Below, piece by piece: positions 7,044 through 14,329 of a stretch of 33,361 bases of DNA. The DNA lies in the NCBI GenBank assembly GCA_025356695.1, contig JANXSE010000270.1, forward strand, positions 1-33,361, in the 5' to 3' direction. How positions within the stretch are numbered: position 1 is the first letter of the stretch; each line of letters begins with the position of its first letter. The DNA is from Betaproteobacteria bacterium (lineage in GTDB: Bacteria; Pseudomonadota; Gammaproteobacteria; Burkholderiales; SG8-41). Position numbers and translations under genes: made by a program. The notes beneath the pieces were generated by a model. That model worked only from the letters and a program-made list of their open reading frames with translations, was not told where the DNA came from and made no database searches.

Positions 7044-7847
7044 ATGCTCCCGACCCGCAATTTCATCGATCTCACGCAACCGGAGATCGCGCAGCAACTG
7101 AAGAAGAATCCGCTGGTCATTCTGCCCTGCGGCAGCGTCGAGCAGCACGGCCCGCATTTACCAACCGGTACCGATATCTATTCGAGCCAGGTCATCGGCC
7201 ACGCCGTGGCAGAGCGCATGGACGGCCTGCTGCTGCCGTCGACACCGTTCGGCGTGACGCCGATGCATATGCCGTTTGAAGGCACCATCACGCTAACGCC
7301 CGATACCTATCAGCGCGTGGTCGTCGAGACCTGCGTCTCAACGGCAAAACACGGCGCCAAATATCTGCTGCTGATCAACTGGCACGAGGGCAACATCCCG
7401 TCGCTGGCGATCGCCGCCGAGGCGCTGCACCGCGAACACGGCATGACAGTGCTGACAGTGCAGGCCTGCTACGTCGCCGCCGAGCTCTACGGCCATGATT
7501 GCGGCGGGTTGACCCACGGCGGTGAAATTGAAACGCTGGCGGTGCTGGCCTGCCGCCCCGATCTCGTGCATCTCGACCGCATTGATTATTCGTCGGATCA
7601 CTCGCGCGGCCGCAAATGGGACAAGCTGCGCCGCACCCACAGCTATCAGCCGGTACTGACCGATATCCGCACCATTTGCGCGACCGGCTGGTACGGTGCG
7701 CCCGAACACGCGACCGTCGACAAGGCGAAAAAAATGCTCAATGACATCGCCGACGCCATCGCCAAAGAAGCGACCGGCATTTACCAGATGCTCGACGAGG
7801 CACAGGGCGGCACTGCCGAGATCAAGCGCCTGAAGGTGGCCGGCTGA
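7044..7847 (+). CDS. Creatininase-family amidohydrolase
   Basis: A 267-residue member of the creatininase/mycofactocin-MftE/FAPy-deformylase superfamily, which are two-metal hydrolases of cyclic or linear amides. Visible ligands are Glu33 and His35 in SVEQHGPHLPTGTD, and Asp44. A histidine in NWHEGN (His114) and a glutamate in HGGEIETL (Glu161) follow. All positions expected to bind metal are present, so it should be active. The ATG at 7044 follows a strong AGGAGG. It shares its stop with the next start (TGATG), indicating coupling to the cupin gene. No sarcosine, creatine or mycofactocin genes are nearby, so I do not call it a true creatininase. The operon suggests a catabolic step on a lactone- or lactam-like intermediate, but that is inference. 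Confidence 0.92.
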   Translation: MLPTRNFIDLTQPEIAQQLKKNPLVILPCGSVEQHGPHLPTGTDIYSSQVIGHAVAERMDGLLLPSTPFGVTPMHMPFEGTITLTPDTYQRVVVETCVSTAKHGAKYLLLINWHEGNIPSLAIAAEALHREHGMTVLTVQACYVAAELYGHDCGGLTHGGEIETLAVLACRPDLVHLDRIDYSSDHSRGRKWDKLRRTHSYQPVLTDIRTICATGWYGAPEHATVDKAKKMLNDIADAIAKEATGIYQMLDEAQGGTAEIKRLKVAG

Positions 7848-8227
7848 TGACACAGGTCCTGACACAAGCGCAGGCAAAACAACTCGGCCTTGCCGGACGC
7901 AAATCGCTGGAAATCGTCTCCGGCGAAAAAGGTTCACAGGCGGTGACGCTGCGGCTCGTCGAAATTCCGGTGCAAAAACCCGGCGATCAACTGCGCGGCC
8001 CGCATTTTCACAACGGCTTCGAGGAATGCATCTTCGTCATGTCAGGCGAGGGCTGCATGGAAGCCGACAGCGGCAAGTTTCCCGTCAAGGCCGGCGACAC
8101 TCTGCTGGTGACTCCGGGCGAAAAACACGTCACGCGCAACACCGGCAGCGAACCGCTGATGCTGCTGTGCTTCTTCCCGGTTGCCGAGATTGCGAAACGC
8201 ACGCAAGACGTCGTCGCCAAACAATAA
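7847..8227 (+). CDS. Small single-domain cupin protein
   Basis: A 126-residue beta-barrel protein. Cupin motif 1 is GPHFHNGFEECIFVMSGEG (51-69), giving metal ligands His53, His55 and Glu59 or Glu60. Motif 2 is AGDTLLVTPGEKHVTRN (82-98), with His94. This is a complete metal site, so it could be an isomerase, epimerase, dioxygenase-like enzyme or a ligand-binding helper; stand-alone cupins cannot be assigned a reaction by sequence. Its start overlaps the creatininase stop by 1 bp, and it lies 16 bp before the hydroxyacid dehydrogenase, so it is firmly part of the operon. No signal peptide or membrane segment is seen. Confidence 0.9.
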   Translation: MTQVLTQAQAKQLGLAGRKSLEIVSGEKGSQAVTLRLVEIPVQKPGDQLRGPHFHNGFEECIFVMSGEGCMEADSGKFPVKAGDTLLVTPGEKHVTRNTGSEPLMLLCFFPVAEIAKRTQDVVAKQ

Positions 8228-8243
8228 CCCTTAAGGTTTCCCC

Positions 8244-9224
8244 ATGTCCTACGATGTCATATGCCTGCGGCCCGAGGTTGATTTCACGCGCGCCGGTGTC
8301 ACACCGCCTGCCGAACTGAAAATCGCCTACCGCGCGCCTGACGCCGCCGACCTGCCGGCGTTGATGAGTGAAGCGCGCGCGCTGCTGATTCCGGCCGTCG
8401 GCCCCAAGCTGCCGGCGTCGTTGTTTGAAAAGAGCACGGTCAAATTCGTGCAGATCACCGGCGCCGGTGTCGACCGGCTTGATGCGCCGGCAATGAAGGC
8501 GTTGGGTATCGCCGTCGCCAACGTGCCCGGCGGCAGCAACGCTGCCGTATCCGAATACGCCGTCACCACCGCCGCCACACTGTCGCGTCGCTTTGCCTGG
8601 AGCGATCGTGAAATCAAGGCCGGCAATTACGCGGCGTTCCGCGCGCGCATGGTCACCGACAATCTGGCTGGCCTGCAGGGACTGCTGGTCGGTGTCGTCG
8701 GTCTTGGTGTGGTCGGCACCGCGGTGGCACAGGCCTTTCATCGTGCTGGTGCACAAATTGCATATTTCGATCCGTCGCCGCGCGATGCGGCCGCCCTCGC
8801 CGCCATCCATGCCAAATCGCTGACACTCGACGATCTGCTACGTTCGTGTGATGTCGTCACCTTGCACGTGCCGTTACTGCCGGCGACGCAAAACCTGCTC
8901 GATGCCAAACGCCTCGCGTTGATGAAGGCCGATGCAATTCTCGTCAACGCGTCACGCGGCGGCGTGGTCGATGAAGCGGCACTGGTGGCGCAACTCGCTG
9001 CGGGAAAACTCGGCGCCGCAGCGGTCGATGTGTTTTCGACCGAACCACCTGCCGCAGACAATCCTCTGCTGACCGCGCCCGCTGCGGCGGCCGAACGGCT
9101 GCTGCTGACGCCGCATATCGCCGGCGTCACACGGCAGGCATCGACCTTCCTGTTTCAGGTCGCCTGCGACAACATCAAACGCGTGATTACTGAAGGTCAA
9201 CCACCGCTGAATCGCGTCTACTAG
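8244..9224 (+). CDS. D-2-hydroxyacid dehydrogenase (phosphoglycerate dehydrogenase-like)
   Basis: A 326-residue NAD(P)-dependent dehydrogenase that interconverts a D-2-hydroxyacid and a 2-oxoacid. The nucleotide-binding motif is GLGVVG (153-158). The catalytic triad is Arg238 (NASRGGVVDE), Glu267 (VFSTEPP) and His291 (LTPHIAG). Substrate-side loops such as ITGAGVDRLD (71-80) are family-typical. There is no C-terminal ACT domain, so it is not a regulated SerA. It is the last gene of the operon with the oxidoreductase, creatininase-family hydrolase and cupin. AAGG precedes the ATG. A second, distinct member of the family lies at 24278-25258. The substrate is unknown. The operon logic would be ring or amide opening followed by oxidation of a resulting hydroxyacid. 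Confidence 0.92.
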   Translation: MSYDVICLRPEVDFTRAGVTPPAELKIAYRAPDAADLPALMSEARALLIPAVGPKLPASLFEKSTVKFVQITGAGVDRLDAPAMKALGIAVANVPGGSNAAVSEYAVTTAATLSRRFAWSDREIKAGNYAAFRARMVTDNLAGLQGLLVGVVGLGVVGTAVAQAFHRAGAQIAYFDPSPRDAAALAAIHAKSLTLDDLLRSCDVVTLHVPLLPATQNLLDAKRLALMKADAILVNASRGGVVDEAALVAQLAAGKLGAAAVDVFSTEPPAADNPLLTAPAAAAERLLLTPHIAGVTRQASTFLFQVACDNIKRVITEGQPPLNRVY

Positions 9225-9322
9225 AAACAGGAATTATCGTAAGACTCGCGTAAGCGGGCCAGCCCATACTTCGCATTCGCGTTGCCGCACGGCGAACGGT
9301 GCGGAGCTGTCAGGAGACTGCA

Positions 9323-9511
9323 ATGGGCAAAGCTGAAGAAAAAAAGGCGGCATTTGATGCCGCACAATCCACGCACAAGAGCAATCCCCTGCCGCGCATC
9401 GGCCGCATGATTGTCTGCGTACTCACCATGGGCATGGTCTTCCCGAACGCTTTCAGCGAAAGCGTCGATATCACCGACTACGAAGCACGCAACAACAAAC
9501 CCACCAAATAA
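9323..9511 (+). CDS. Small hypothetical membrane protein (62 aa)
   Basis: I do not recognise this protein. The start ATG 9323 has AGGAGA 6 nt upstream. The sequence has a charged N-terminus (MGKAEEKKAAFD), a possible single hydrophobic segment around residues 29-45 (MIVCVLTMGMVFPNAF) and a polar tail ending NNKPTK. It may be a single-pass inner-membrane peptide with the N-terminus inside, or the segment may be a weak signal sequence ending near FSES. It lies 98 bp after the hydroxyacid dehydrogenase; that gap holds an imperfect hairpin (9280-9298, bulged stem, loop GCAC), so it may have its own transcript. It converges on the HIT gene. Support comes from the good ribosome-binding site and coding-like composition, not homology. 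Confidence 0.5.
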   Translation: MGKAEEKKAAFDAAQSTHKSNPLPRIGRMIVCVLTMGMVFPNAFSESVDITDYEARNNKPTK

Positions 9512-9521
9512 CCGTCACATT

Positions 9522-9543
9522 GCGGCGTGCGGCATTGCGCCGC
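9522..9543. terminator. Possible weak bidirectional terminator
   Basis: GCGGCG (9522-9527) and CGCCGC (9538-9543) form a 6-bp stem around a 10-nt loop, between the convergent 62-aa gene and the HIT gene. No U-tract follows on either strand, so intrinsic termination would be inefficient. Confidence 0.25.
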
Positions 9544-9562
9544 TGCGCCCAGGCGTCCGGCA

Positions 9563-9904
9563 TCAGCCGGGCGGCCAGCCGAACTCCCGTCCGGCAAGAA
9601 TGTGCAAGTGCAGGTGGAACACCGACTGTCCCGCATCGGCGCCGTTGTTGACGGCGAGCCGGAAGGCATTTTCGATCCTCAGTTCGCGCGTTATTTTTCC
9701 GACTGCCAGCATCAAATGCCCGAGCAGCGCCTGGTCCTCCGCCTGCGCGTTGGACAAACGGTCGATGGGCTTCTTCGGAATCAGCAGCAGATGCACCGGC
9801 GCCTGCGGGTTGATGTCCCTGATGGCGAAACAGTGTTCGTCTTCATAAACGATGTCGGCCGGAATTTTCCGGTCGATGATTTTGGTGAAAAGAGTTTCCG
9901 CCAT
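9563..9904 (-). CDS. hinT: HIT-family nucleotide-binding protein (HinT-like)
   Basis: A 113-residue histidine-triad protein. The signature is SVFHLHLHILAG, with His97, His99 and His101, the middle-to-last of which acts in nucleotide hydrolysis in the family. Other family landmarks are FTKIIDRKIPADIVYEDE at the N-terminus, INPQAPVHLLLIPKKPI around 31-47 and NNGADAGQSV before the triad. HinT enzymes hydrolyse purine nucleoside phosphoramidates and lysyl-AMP. Here the gene follows the auxiliary lipoprotein of the lipid transporter by 30 bp on the same strand and may be read from that operon. In betaproteobacteria hinT is often near histidine-biosynthesis or tat genes; none are here. The length is normal. 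Confidence 0.92.
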   Translation of the reverse strand: MAETLFTKIIDRKIPADIVYEDEHCFAIRDINPQAPVHLLLIPKKPIDRLSNAQAEDQALLGHLMLAVGKITRELRIENAFRLAVNNGADAGQSVFHLHLHILAGREFGWPPG

Positions 9905-9934
9905 TTTCCGCTCTGCTGAATAACGCCCGCGCTT

Positions 9935-10546
9935 TTACTGCTGCTCGCGTGCAGCCGCGGCCGTCCACGCAACAATCGCATCAATCAACTCGCCGCCCGC
10001 CGCTGTCAGCGCGCGCACACCGCCTTCGGCATCAGCACTGGCCGCCGTGCGCTCGATGGAAAAACTGCGTTGTGCGACCAGCACCCGTTTGGCGTTGCTG
10101 ACGAGACTGGCGCGAGCGACGACTACGCCGCGGCTGCTGGCAGCCGCGTCGAATACCTGGCTGAACTCCTCGAGCTCGACCTGCAGGGTGTAATCGGCGC
10201 GAGCGCCGCTGCCCGCGCCGATCACACCGCCCTCGCTTGCCGCAGCGAGCCGGCTGCGCAGACGCTGCGTGAGCAGAGCCGCCGGCGCCGTCGCCCAGCG
10301 ACTGCCCGCATAGACCTGCGGACGCGCTGCGTCCTGATAAGCAAGGCGATAAACCACGCCCGGTGTATCCAGCCATGCCGGCGCCATCACCCCCGGCAAG
10401 AGCACGCTGCCGCGTATCGTTTTGGCACTGCCGGCCTGCTCGCGCTGCGGCCCGAAGTCATAGGCCGCGGGCGTCTCACGCGAGGTCGGCCCGGCCGAAC
10501 AGCCGGCCAGCCACAAAAGTACAGCAAACGCTAGAGTAAATTTCAT
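9935..10546 (-). CDS. ABC-type transport auxiliary lipoprotein (PqiC/DUF330-like)
   Basis: A 203-residue predicted lipoprotein. The signal sequence ends in LWLAGC, with the lipidated Cys16. A beta-rich domain follows with YRLAYQDAARPQVYAGSRWA and a later TLQVELEEFSQVFD, the pattern of the PqiC/ABC-transport auxiliary family (YmbA, PqiC). These lipoproteins sit in the outer membrane and work with Mce-domain proteins spanning the periplasm. Its start overlaps the stop of the Mce gene by 4 bp (ATGA), so it is translationally coupled to it. It is the fourth transport gene of the permease-ATPase-Mce-lipoprotein operon and most likely anchors the Mce protein at the outer membrane. The family assignment rests on context plus the weak motif above. 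Confidence 0.82.
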   Translation of the reverse strand: MKFTLAFAVLLWLAGCSAGPTSRETPAAYDFGPQREQAGSAKTIRGSVLLPGVMAPAWLDTPGVVYRLAYQDAARPQVYAGSRWATAPAALLTQRLRSRLAAASEGGVIGAGSGARADYTLQVELEEFSQVFDAAASSRGVVVARASLVSNAKRVLVAQRSFSIERTAASADAEGGVRALTAAGGELIDAIVAWTAAAAREQQ

Positions 10547-11463
10547 CGTACCCCCCTGGCGCTGAATCCAGCTTCGCCGGGACCCGGCGGCAGCGGATTG
10601 CGCCCGAAAATCAGACTGTGCGGTTGTTCATCGATGTCGTTGAGCGTGCGCTCGATGCCGCGCGCCGTGCGCTGCAGTTCATCGGCAAGCTGGTTCAGCC
10701 GCGGCAGCGTTTCGGTCAGCACCGCATCACTCAAGGCCGCGCCGCTGTCGGTCAGCCGCTCGGCACCTTTGGCCGCACGCTCGAAGGCCTCGACGCGCTG
10801 GTTCAGATTTGCCATCAGCGCATCGGCACGCTTGAGCGCGACACCGGCGTCGGCCGCCAGTGCAGGCATGGCGCGCACGGTCGGTTCGAGCGATGTGGCC
10901 AGCGTGGAGACGCGCGCCGACATGGTATCGAGATTGCGCACGGCGCTGACCAGATGCTTCTGGTTGTCGTCGCTCAGCAGCGTGTTTACGCGCTTGGCAA
11001 CCTCGTTGAAGTTCTCGACCATCGCCTGTCCCGAATCGGTCACGCTGTCCATGAACGACGGATGCACATCGATGCGCGCGAGTTTGCCGTCTTCGCCGGC
11101 GAGCGCGCCCGGCTTGTTGCCCTTGTCGTCAAGAATCACATAGGCAAGCCCGGTCACGCCCTGCGAGCCGAGCTGGGCGAACGTGCCCTGCGTCAGCGGC
11201 GTGTCTGCGCGTATCGAAATTTCAACCAGTATTGACAGCGGATCTTCCGGATTGAAGTTGATGGCGACCACCTTGCCGACGGTCACGCCGCGAAAACGCA
11301 CCGGCGCCTGCGCGTTCAGCCCCGACACCGGATGACGCGACACCAGCATGAAATTTTTTGTCTCGACCGTGTCGCCGCCAAACCAGGCGGAAACCGCGAT
11401 CACCCCCAGACCCAGCAACAGTGTAAACAACCCGGCCGCCAATGCATGCGCCCTGTTTTCCAT
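10543..11463 (-). CDS. MlaD/Mce-family periplasmic lipid-transport protein
   Basis: A 306-residue inner-membrane-anchored Mce protein. One N-terminal transmembrane helix (about residues 8-28) is followed by the Mce domain (about 38-115) with GLNAQAPVRFRGVTVGKV, GTFAQLGSQGVTGLAYV and a downstream long helical region (about 145-285) rich in Ala, Leu and charged residues. The helical tail is longer than in E. coli MlaD and suggests a multimeric tunnel or needle reaching across the periplasm, as in PqiB-like or LetB-like proteins with fewer domains. The ATG at 11463 is preceded by AAGGGAAT. It lies 37 bp after the ATPase gene and overlaps the lipoprotein gene by 4 bp. The substrate is probably phospholipid, by family. 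Confidence 0.92.
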   Translation of the reverse strand: MENRAHALAAGLFTLLLGLGVIAVSAWFGGDTVETKNFMLVSRHPVSGLNAQAPVRFRGVTVGKVVAINFNPEDPLSILVEISIRADTPLTQGTFAQLGSQGVTGLAYVILDDKGNKPGALAGEDGKLARIDVHPSFMDSVTDSGQAMVENFNEVAKRVNTLLSDDNQKHLVSAVRNLDTMSARVSTLATSLEPTVRAMPALAADAGVALKRADALMANLNQRVEAFERAAKGAERLTDSGAALSDAVLTETLPRLNQLADELQRTARGIERTLNDIDEQPHSLIFGRNPLPPGPGEAGFSARGVR

Positions 11464-11500
11464 ATTCCCTTGCCCCTTCCCTTGCTGAAACGCCGGCCGC

Positions 11501-12301
11501 TCAGGTCATCGCCATAATGGCTTTGACCGCACGCACCGCTTCGAGCGCGCGGCGTCCGCGCTCGCCCATGAAAAAATTGCAGATGAACGGATGCGTGTTG
11601 GCGACCACCTCGTCGAGCGTGCCGATGATCTCCACCTTCTGGTCGCACAATACCGCAACCCGGTCGGACAATGCCACCAGCGTATCGAGATCGTGCGTCA
11701 CCATGACGACGGTCAGATTGAGTTCGCGGTGCAGTTCCTGGATCAGCTTGACGAAGCTTTCGCTACGGTCCGGGTCGAGGCCCGCAGTCGGCTCATCCAG
11801 AAAAATCAATTCAGGTTCGAGCGCAAGGGCGCGTGCCAGCGCGATGCGCTTGATCATGCCGCCCGACAGATCGGCCGGCATCTTGGTGGCATGGCGCGGC
11901 TCGATGCCGACCATTTCGAGCTTGACCATGACGAGGTCGTGGATCATCTCTTCGCTGACGGTGCGCAGTTCGCGCAGCGGCAACGCGAGGTTGTCGTACA
12001 CCGACAGCGCGCTGAACAGGGCCCCTTCCTGAAACAGCACGCCCCAGCGGTTGCGCAGATGGCGCAACGCCGCCGCATCGCTGCCGTGCAGCGAAGTGCC
12101 GAACACGCGCACTTCGCCGCGCGTCGGCGTTTCCAGGCCCAGCATCTGGCGCAGCATGGTGGTCTTGCCGCTACCCGAACCGCCGACCAGCGAGAGAATT
12201 TCACCGTAACGCACATCGAGGTCGATATCGCGGTGCACGACGAAATCGCCGAACTGCGTCCACAGCCCGCGGATTTCGATGATGTGATTGTGTTCCGTCA
12301 T
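11501..12301 (-). CDS. MlaF-like ABC transporter ATP-binding protein
   Basis: A 266-residue cytosolic ATPase. Motifs in order are Walker A GGSGSGKTT (40-48), Q-loop Gln91 (LFQEGALFS), signature LSGGM (145-149), Walker B LIFLDE (165-170), D-loop GLDPDRS and switch histidine in VTHD. The signature reads LSGGMIKRIALARAL, with Met in place of the common Gln, which is characteristic of the MlaF/Mkl lipid-transport subgroup. The ATG at 12301 overlaps the permease stop by 4 bp (ATGA). The frame is open further upstream, but that stretch lies inside the permease gene and is not family-like. It energises lipid movement through the adjacent MlaE-like permease. Confidence 0.95.
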   Translation of the reverse strand: MTEHNHIIEIRGLWTQFGDFVVHRDIDLDVRYGEILSLVGGSGSGKTTMLRQMLGLETPTRGEVRVFGTSLHGSDAAALRHLRNRWGVLFQEGALFSALSVYDNLALPLRELRTVSEEMIHDLVMVKLEMVGIEPRHATKMPADLSGGMIKRIALARALALEPELIFLDEPTAGLDPDRSESFVKLIQELHRELNLTVVMVTHDLDTLVALSDRVAVLCDQKVEIIGTLDEVVANTHPFICNFFMGERGRRALEAVRAVKAIMAMT

Positions 12302-13437
12302 GAAATGCCGATGTCCTTGAACATGATGGCAAAGACTGCATCGACCAGAATGACGACGGTAATCGCGGTCACCACCGAATTGGTGGTGCCGATGCCAAGG
12401 CTTTCGGTGTTGGGTTCTATGCGCAGGCCGAAATGGCAGGCCACGAGCGCAATCATCACGCCGAACACTGCGCCCTTGCCCAGCCCCAGCCACAGGTTGG
12501 CGATCGGCACCGCGTCCGGCAGGTTGGACAGAAAATGATGGTAGCCGATACCGAGTTCAATGCGCGCCGCCACCATGCCGCCGAGCAGTGCCACGGCGTC
12601 GGTCCACAACACCACCAGCGGCATCGAAATCGCCAGCGCCAGCATCTTCGGCAAGGTCAGGCGCAGCGATTGGGAAATGCCCATCACCGCCATGGCATCA
12701 AGCTCCTGCGTCACACGCATGACACCGAGTGAGGCGGTAATCGCCGAGCCGGAACGACCGGCGATCAGAATCGCCGCCAGCACCGGGCCGAGTTCGCGCA
12801 CCACGCTGACGCCGAGAATATTGACGATGAACGCGTCGGCGCCGAACAGTTTGAGCTGCTGCGCGGACAGATAACTCAATACCACGCCGATCAGAAAGCC
12901 GACTAGCGCCGTGATGCCCAGCGCCTGCGCGCCGGTGCGATACACGTTCGCCGACAATTCGCGCCAGGGAATGCGACGCGGATGCCGCACGAGGCCCGCG
13001 AGCTCGATGACAGACTGTCCCAGCACCAGCAGCATGTGCGCAAGGTGATCGTAAACCCTGAGTACCTTGCCGCCGATATAGACAGGGAAGAAAAACGGAT
13101 CAAAACCGCGCGCGGGCGGCAACGCAGGCGGCGCCGGCATCATGCGTTCGAACAACTGTTCCTGTTCCGGCTTGAGTTCGAGCCGCGCAGCGCGTTTGCG
13201 CCCCCACGCGCGCCACAGCAGCATGGCGCCGGCGTGGTCGATCACCTCAACGCGGCGCAGATCCCAGCCGCATGCAGGATTGGCCGCCACCCGCGCCAGT
13301 TCGCGTTCGAATTCAGACAACCTGCGCTCGAGGGAACGCAGATTCCAGGCCCCGGCCAGCACGCAGCGCTCGCCCATGGCGTCCCTCACCCGCTCCAGGC
13401 TGGGTGGGGTTAAGGACGGCGTTGCGGATTCGGCCAT
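12298..13437 (-). CDS. MlaE-like lipid ABC permease with N-terminal STAS domain
   Basis: A 379-residue inner-membrane permease from ATG 13437. Residues about 15-100 form a STAS-like domain (CGWDLRRVEVIDHAGAMLLW), corresponding to the separate MlaB protein of E. coli. The MlaE fold follows, with hydrophobic helices and the family motifs GVVLSYLSAQQLKLFGAD, VVRELGPVLAAILIAGRSG and TQELDAMAVMGIS. An in-frame GTG at 13479 would add 14 residues; neither start has a clear Shine-Dalgarno sequence. It is the first gene of the lipid-transport operon, 80 bp downstream of a good promoter (13517-13545). The STAS-permease fusion replaces a free MlaB. No MlaC-type periplasmic carrier gene is present. Confidence 0.93.
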   Translation of the reverse strand: MAESATPSLTPPSLERVRDAMGERCVLAGAWNLRSLERRLSEFERELARVAANPACGWDLRRVEVIDHAGAMLLWRAWGRKRAARLELKPEQEQLFERMMPAPPALPPARGFDPFFFPVYIGGKVLRVYDHLAHMLLVLGQSVIELAGLVRHPRRIPWRELSANVYRTGAQALGITALVGFLIGVVLSYLSAQQLKLFGADAFIVNILGVSVVRELGPVLAAILIAGRSGSAITASLGVMRVTQELDAMAVMGISQSLRLTLPKMLALAISMPLVVLWTDAVALLGGMVAARIELGIGYHHFLSNLPDAVPIANLWLGLGKGAVFGVMIALVACHFGLRIEPNTESLGIGTTNSVVTAITVVILVDAVFAIMFKDIGIS

Positions 13438-13516
13438 GGGAATCGGTTCGTGAAGATTCGTGTTGACAGCCCAGGGCACCCTGCGCCGCGTAGATCACTG
13501 ATTGGGAAACACTTTT

Positions 13517-13545
13517 ATCTTATTTTTAAGGCGACCACAAGTCAA
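13517..13545 (-). promoter_or_regulatory. Sigma-70-like promoter for the lipid ABC operon
   Basis: On the minus strand: TTGACT (13545-13540), a 17-nt spacer, then TAAGAT (13522-13517). This places the start of transcription near 13510, about 75 nt before the permease ATG. The pair is read directly; activity is inferred. Confidence 0.55.
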
Positions 13546-13602
13546 AACATGCAGCCAGGGCAGGCCAATTGGTGCGTTGCAATATTTATTTTGCTTTGGG
13601 CC

Positions 13603-13630
13603 TTGACTTCGGCTTTGGCGCCACTATAAT
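13603..13630 (+). promoter_or_regulatory. phaP: Strong sigma-70-like promoter for the phasin gene
   Basis: TTGACT (13603-13608), a 16-nt spacer and a perfect TATAAT (13625-13630). The leader of about 85 nt runs to a good ribosome-binding site (AAGGAGA) before ATG 13722. Such a near-consensus promoter suits an abundant granule protein. Confidence 0.75.
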
Positions 13631-13638
13631 TTGAATTG

Positions 13639-13647
13639 TGCGCCGCA
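13639..13647 (+). promoter_or_regulatory. Candidate PhaR-type repressor site
   Basis: TGC-GCC-GCA lies just after the -10 box of the phasin promoter, at about the transcription start. As remembered, Paracoccus PhaR recognises TGC-N3-GCA palindromes near phasin promoters. A related TGCGTTGCAATATTTA element occurs at 13573-13588, upstream of the -35, and resembles TGCGCCGCAACATTTA here. PhaR itself is not in the window. Confidence 0.35.
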
Positions 13648-13721
13648 ACATTTAAACCGAATTTTGAATCCTGATGTTATTTTAATCCGCTGTTTTGCAA
13701 TAACTTTTTAAGGAGATTGCA

Positions 13722-14261
13722 ATGTATCAAACACCCGAACAGTTTATCGCCCTGAACAAAGCCAACCTTGAAGCAGCCGTTCGTTTTGCCGGTATCGCCC
13801 TTGAAGGCGCCGAGCGTTTCATGGAAGTGCAGCTGAAAGCCGCCAAAGGCGCGTTTGCCGATGGCGTGCAACAAGCGAAAGCGTTTGCCGAGATCAAAGA
13901 CCCGCAGGAATTCGCGCAAGTGAAGAGCTCGCTGATGCAGCCGAACATGGAAAAAACCGCCAGCTACGTGAAGAGCGTCTATGACGTCGCCACCGCGACC
14001 CAGGCCGAACTGAACAAACTGGTCGAAGAACAGGTTTCGGAATTCAACAAGCAGGTCGTGACCTCGCTGGACAAACTGGTCAAGACCGCGCCGGCCGGCT
14101 CCGATGTCGCAGTCGCCGCGCTGAAATCGGCCATCTCCGGTATCAACGCAACGTACGAAAACATGTCGAAATCGGCCAAGCAGTTTGTCGATCTAACCCA
14201 TGCCAACGTCGAAGCGGCAACCTCGCAGGCGATCGGCACAGGCAAGAAAAAAGCAGCCTGA
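13722..14261 (+). CDS. phaP: Phasin family protein (PHA granule-associated)
   Basis: A 179-residue helical, amphipathic protein that coats polyhydroxyalkanoate granules and controls their size and number. The N-terminus MYQTPEQFIALNKANLEAAV and the segments FAGIALEGAERFMEVQLKAA and LVEEQVSEFNKQV are typical of the betaproteobacterial Phasin_2-type family. The C-terminus ends in a lysine-rich GKKKAA. There is no signal peptide and no membrane helix. It is a single-gene transcript, with its own near-consensus promoter, AAGGAGA ribosome-binding site and a strong intrinsic terminator. No PHA synthase, thiolase or depolymerase gene is in the window. The isolated, strongly expressed gene is common for major phasins. 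Confidence 0.94.
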   Translation: MYQTPEQFIALNKANLEAAVRFAGIALEGAERFMEVQLKAAKGAFADGVQQAKAFAEIKDPQEFAQVKSSLMQPNMEKTASYVKSVYDVATATQAELNKLVEEQVSEFNKQVVTSLDKLVKTAPAGSDVAVAALKSAISGINATYENMSKSAKQFVDLTHANVEAATSQAIGTGKKKAA

Positions 14262-14280
14262 TCGGCAACGCAGTAAATAA

Positions 14281-14311
14281 AAAGCCCCGGCAGATTGCCG
14301 GGGCTTTTTTT
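14281..14311. terminator. Strong intrinsic terminator (bidirectional)
   Basis: AAAGCCCCGGC (14281-14291) pairs with GCCGGGGCTTT (14297-14307) around the loop AGATT. A T-run (14305-14311) follows on the plus strand, and an A-rich run before the stem gives a U-tract on the minus strand. It ends phaP and can also stop the convergent CinA-like transcript. Confidence 0.93.
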
Positions 14312-14329
14312 CGTCCGCGACTTGCCGCG

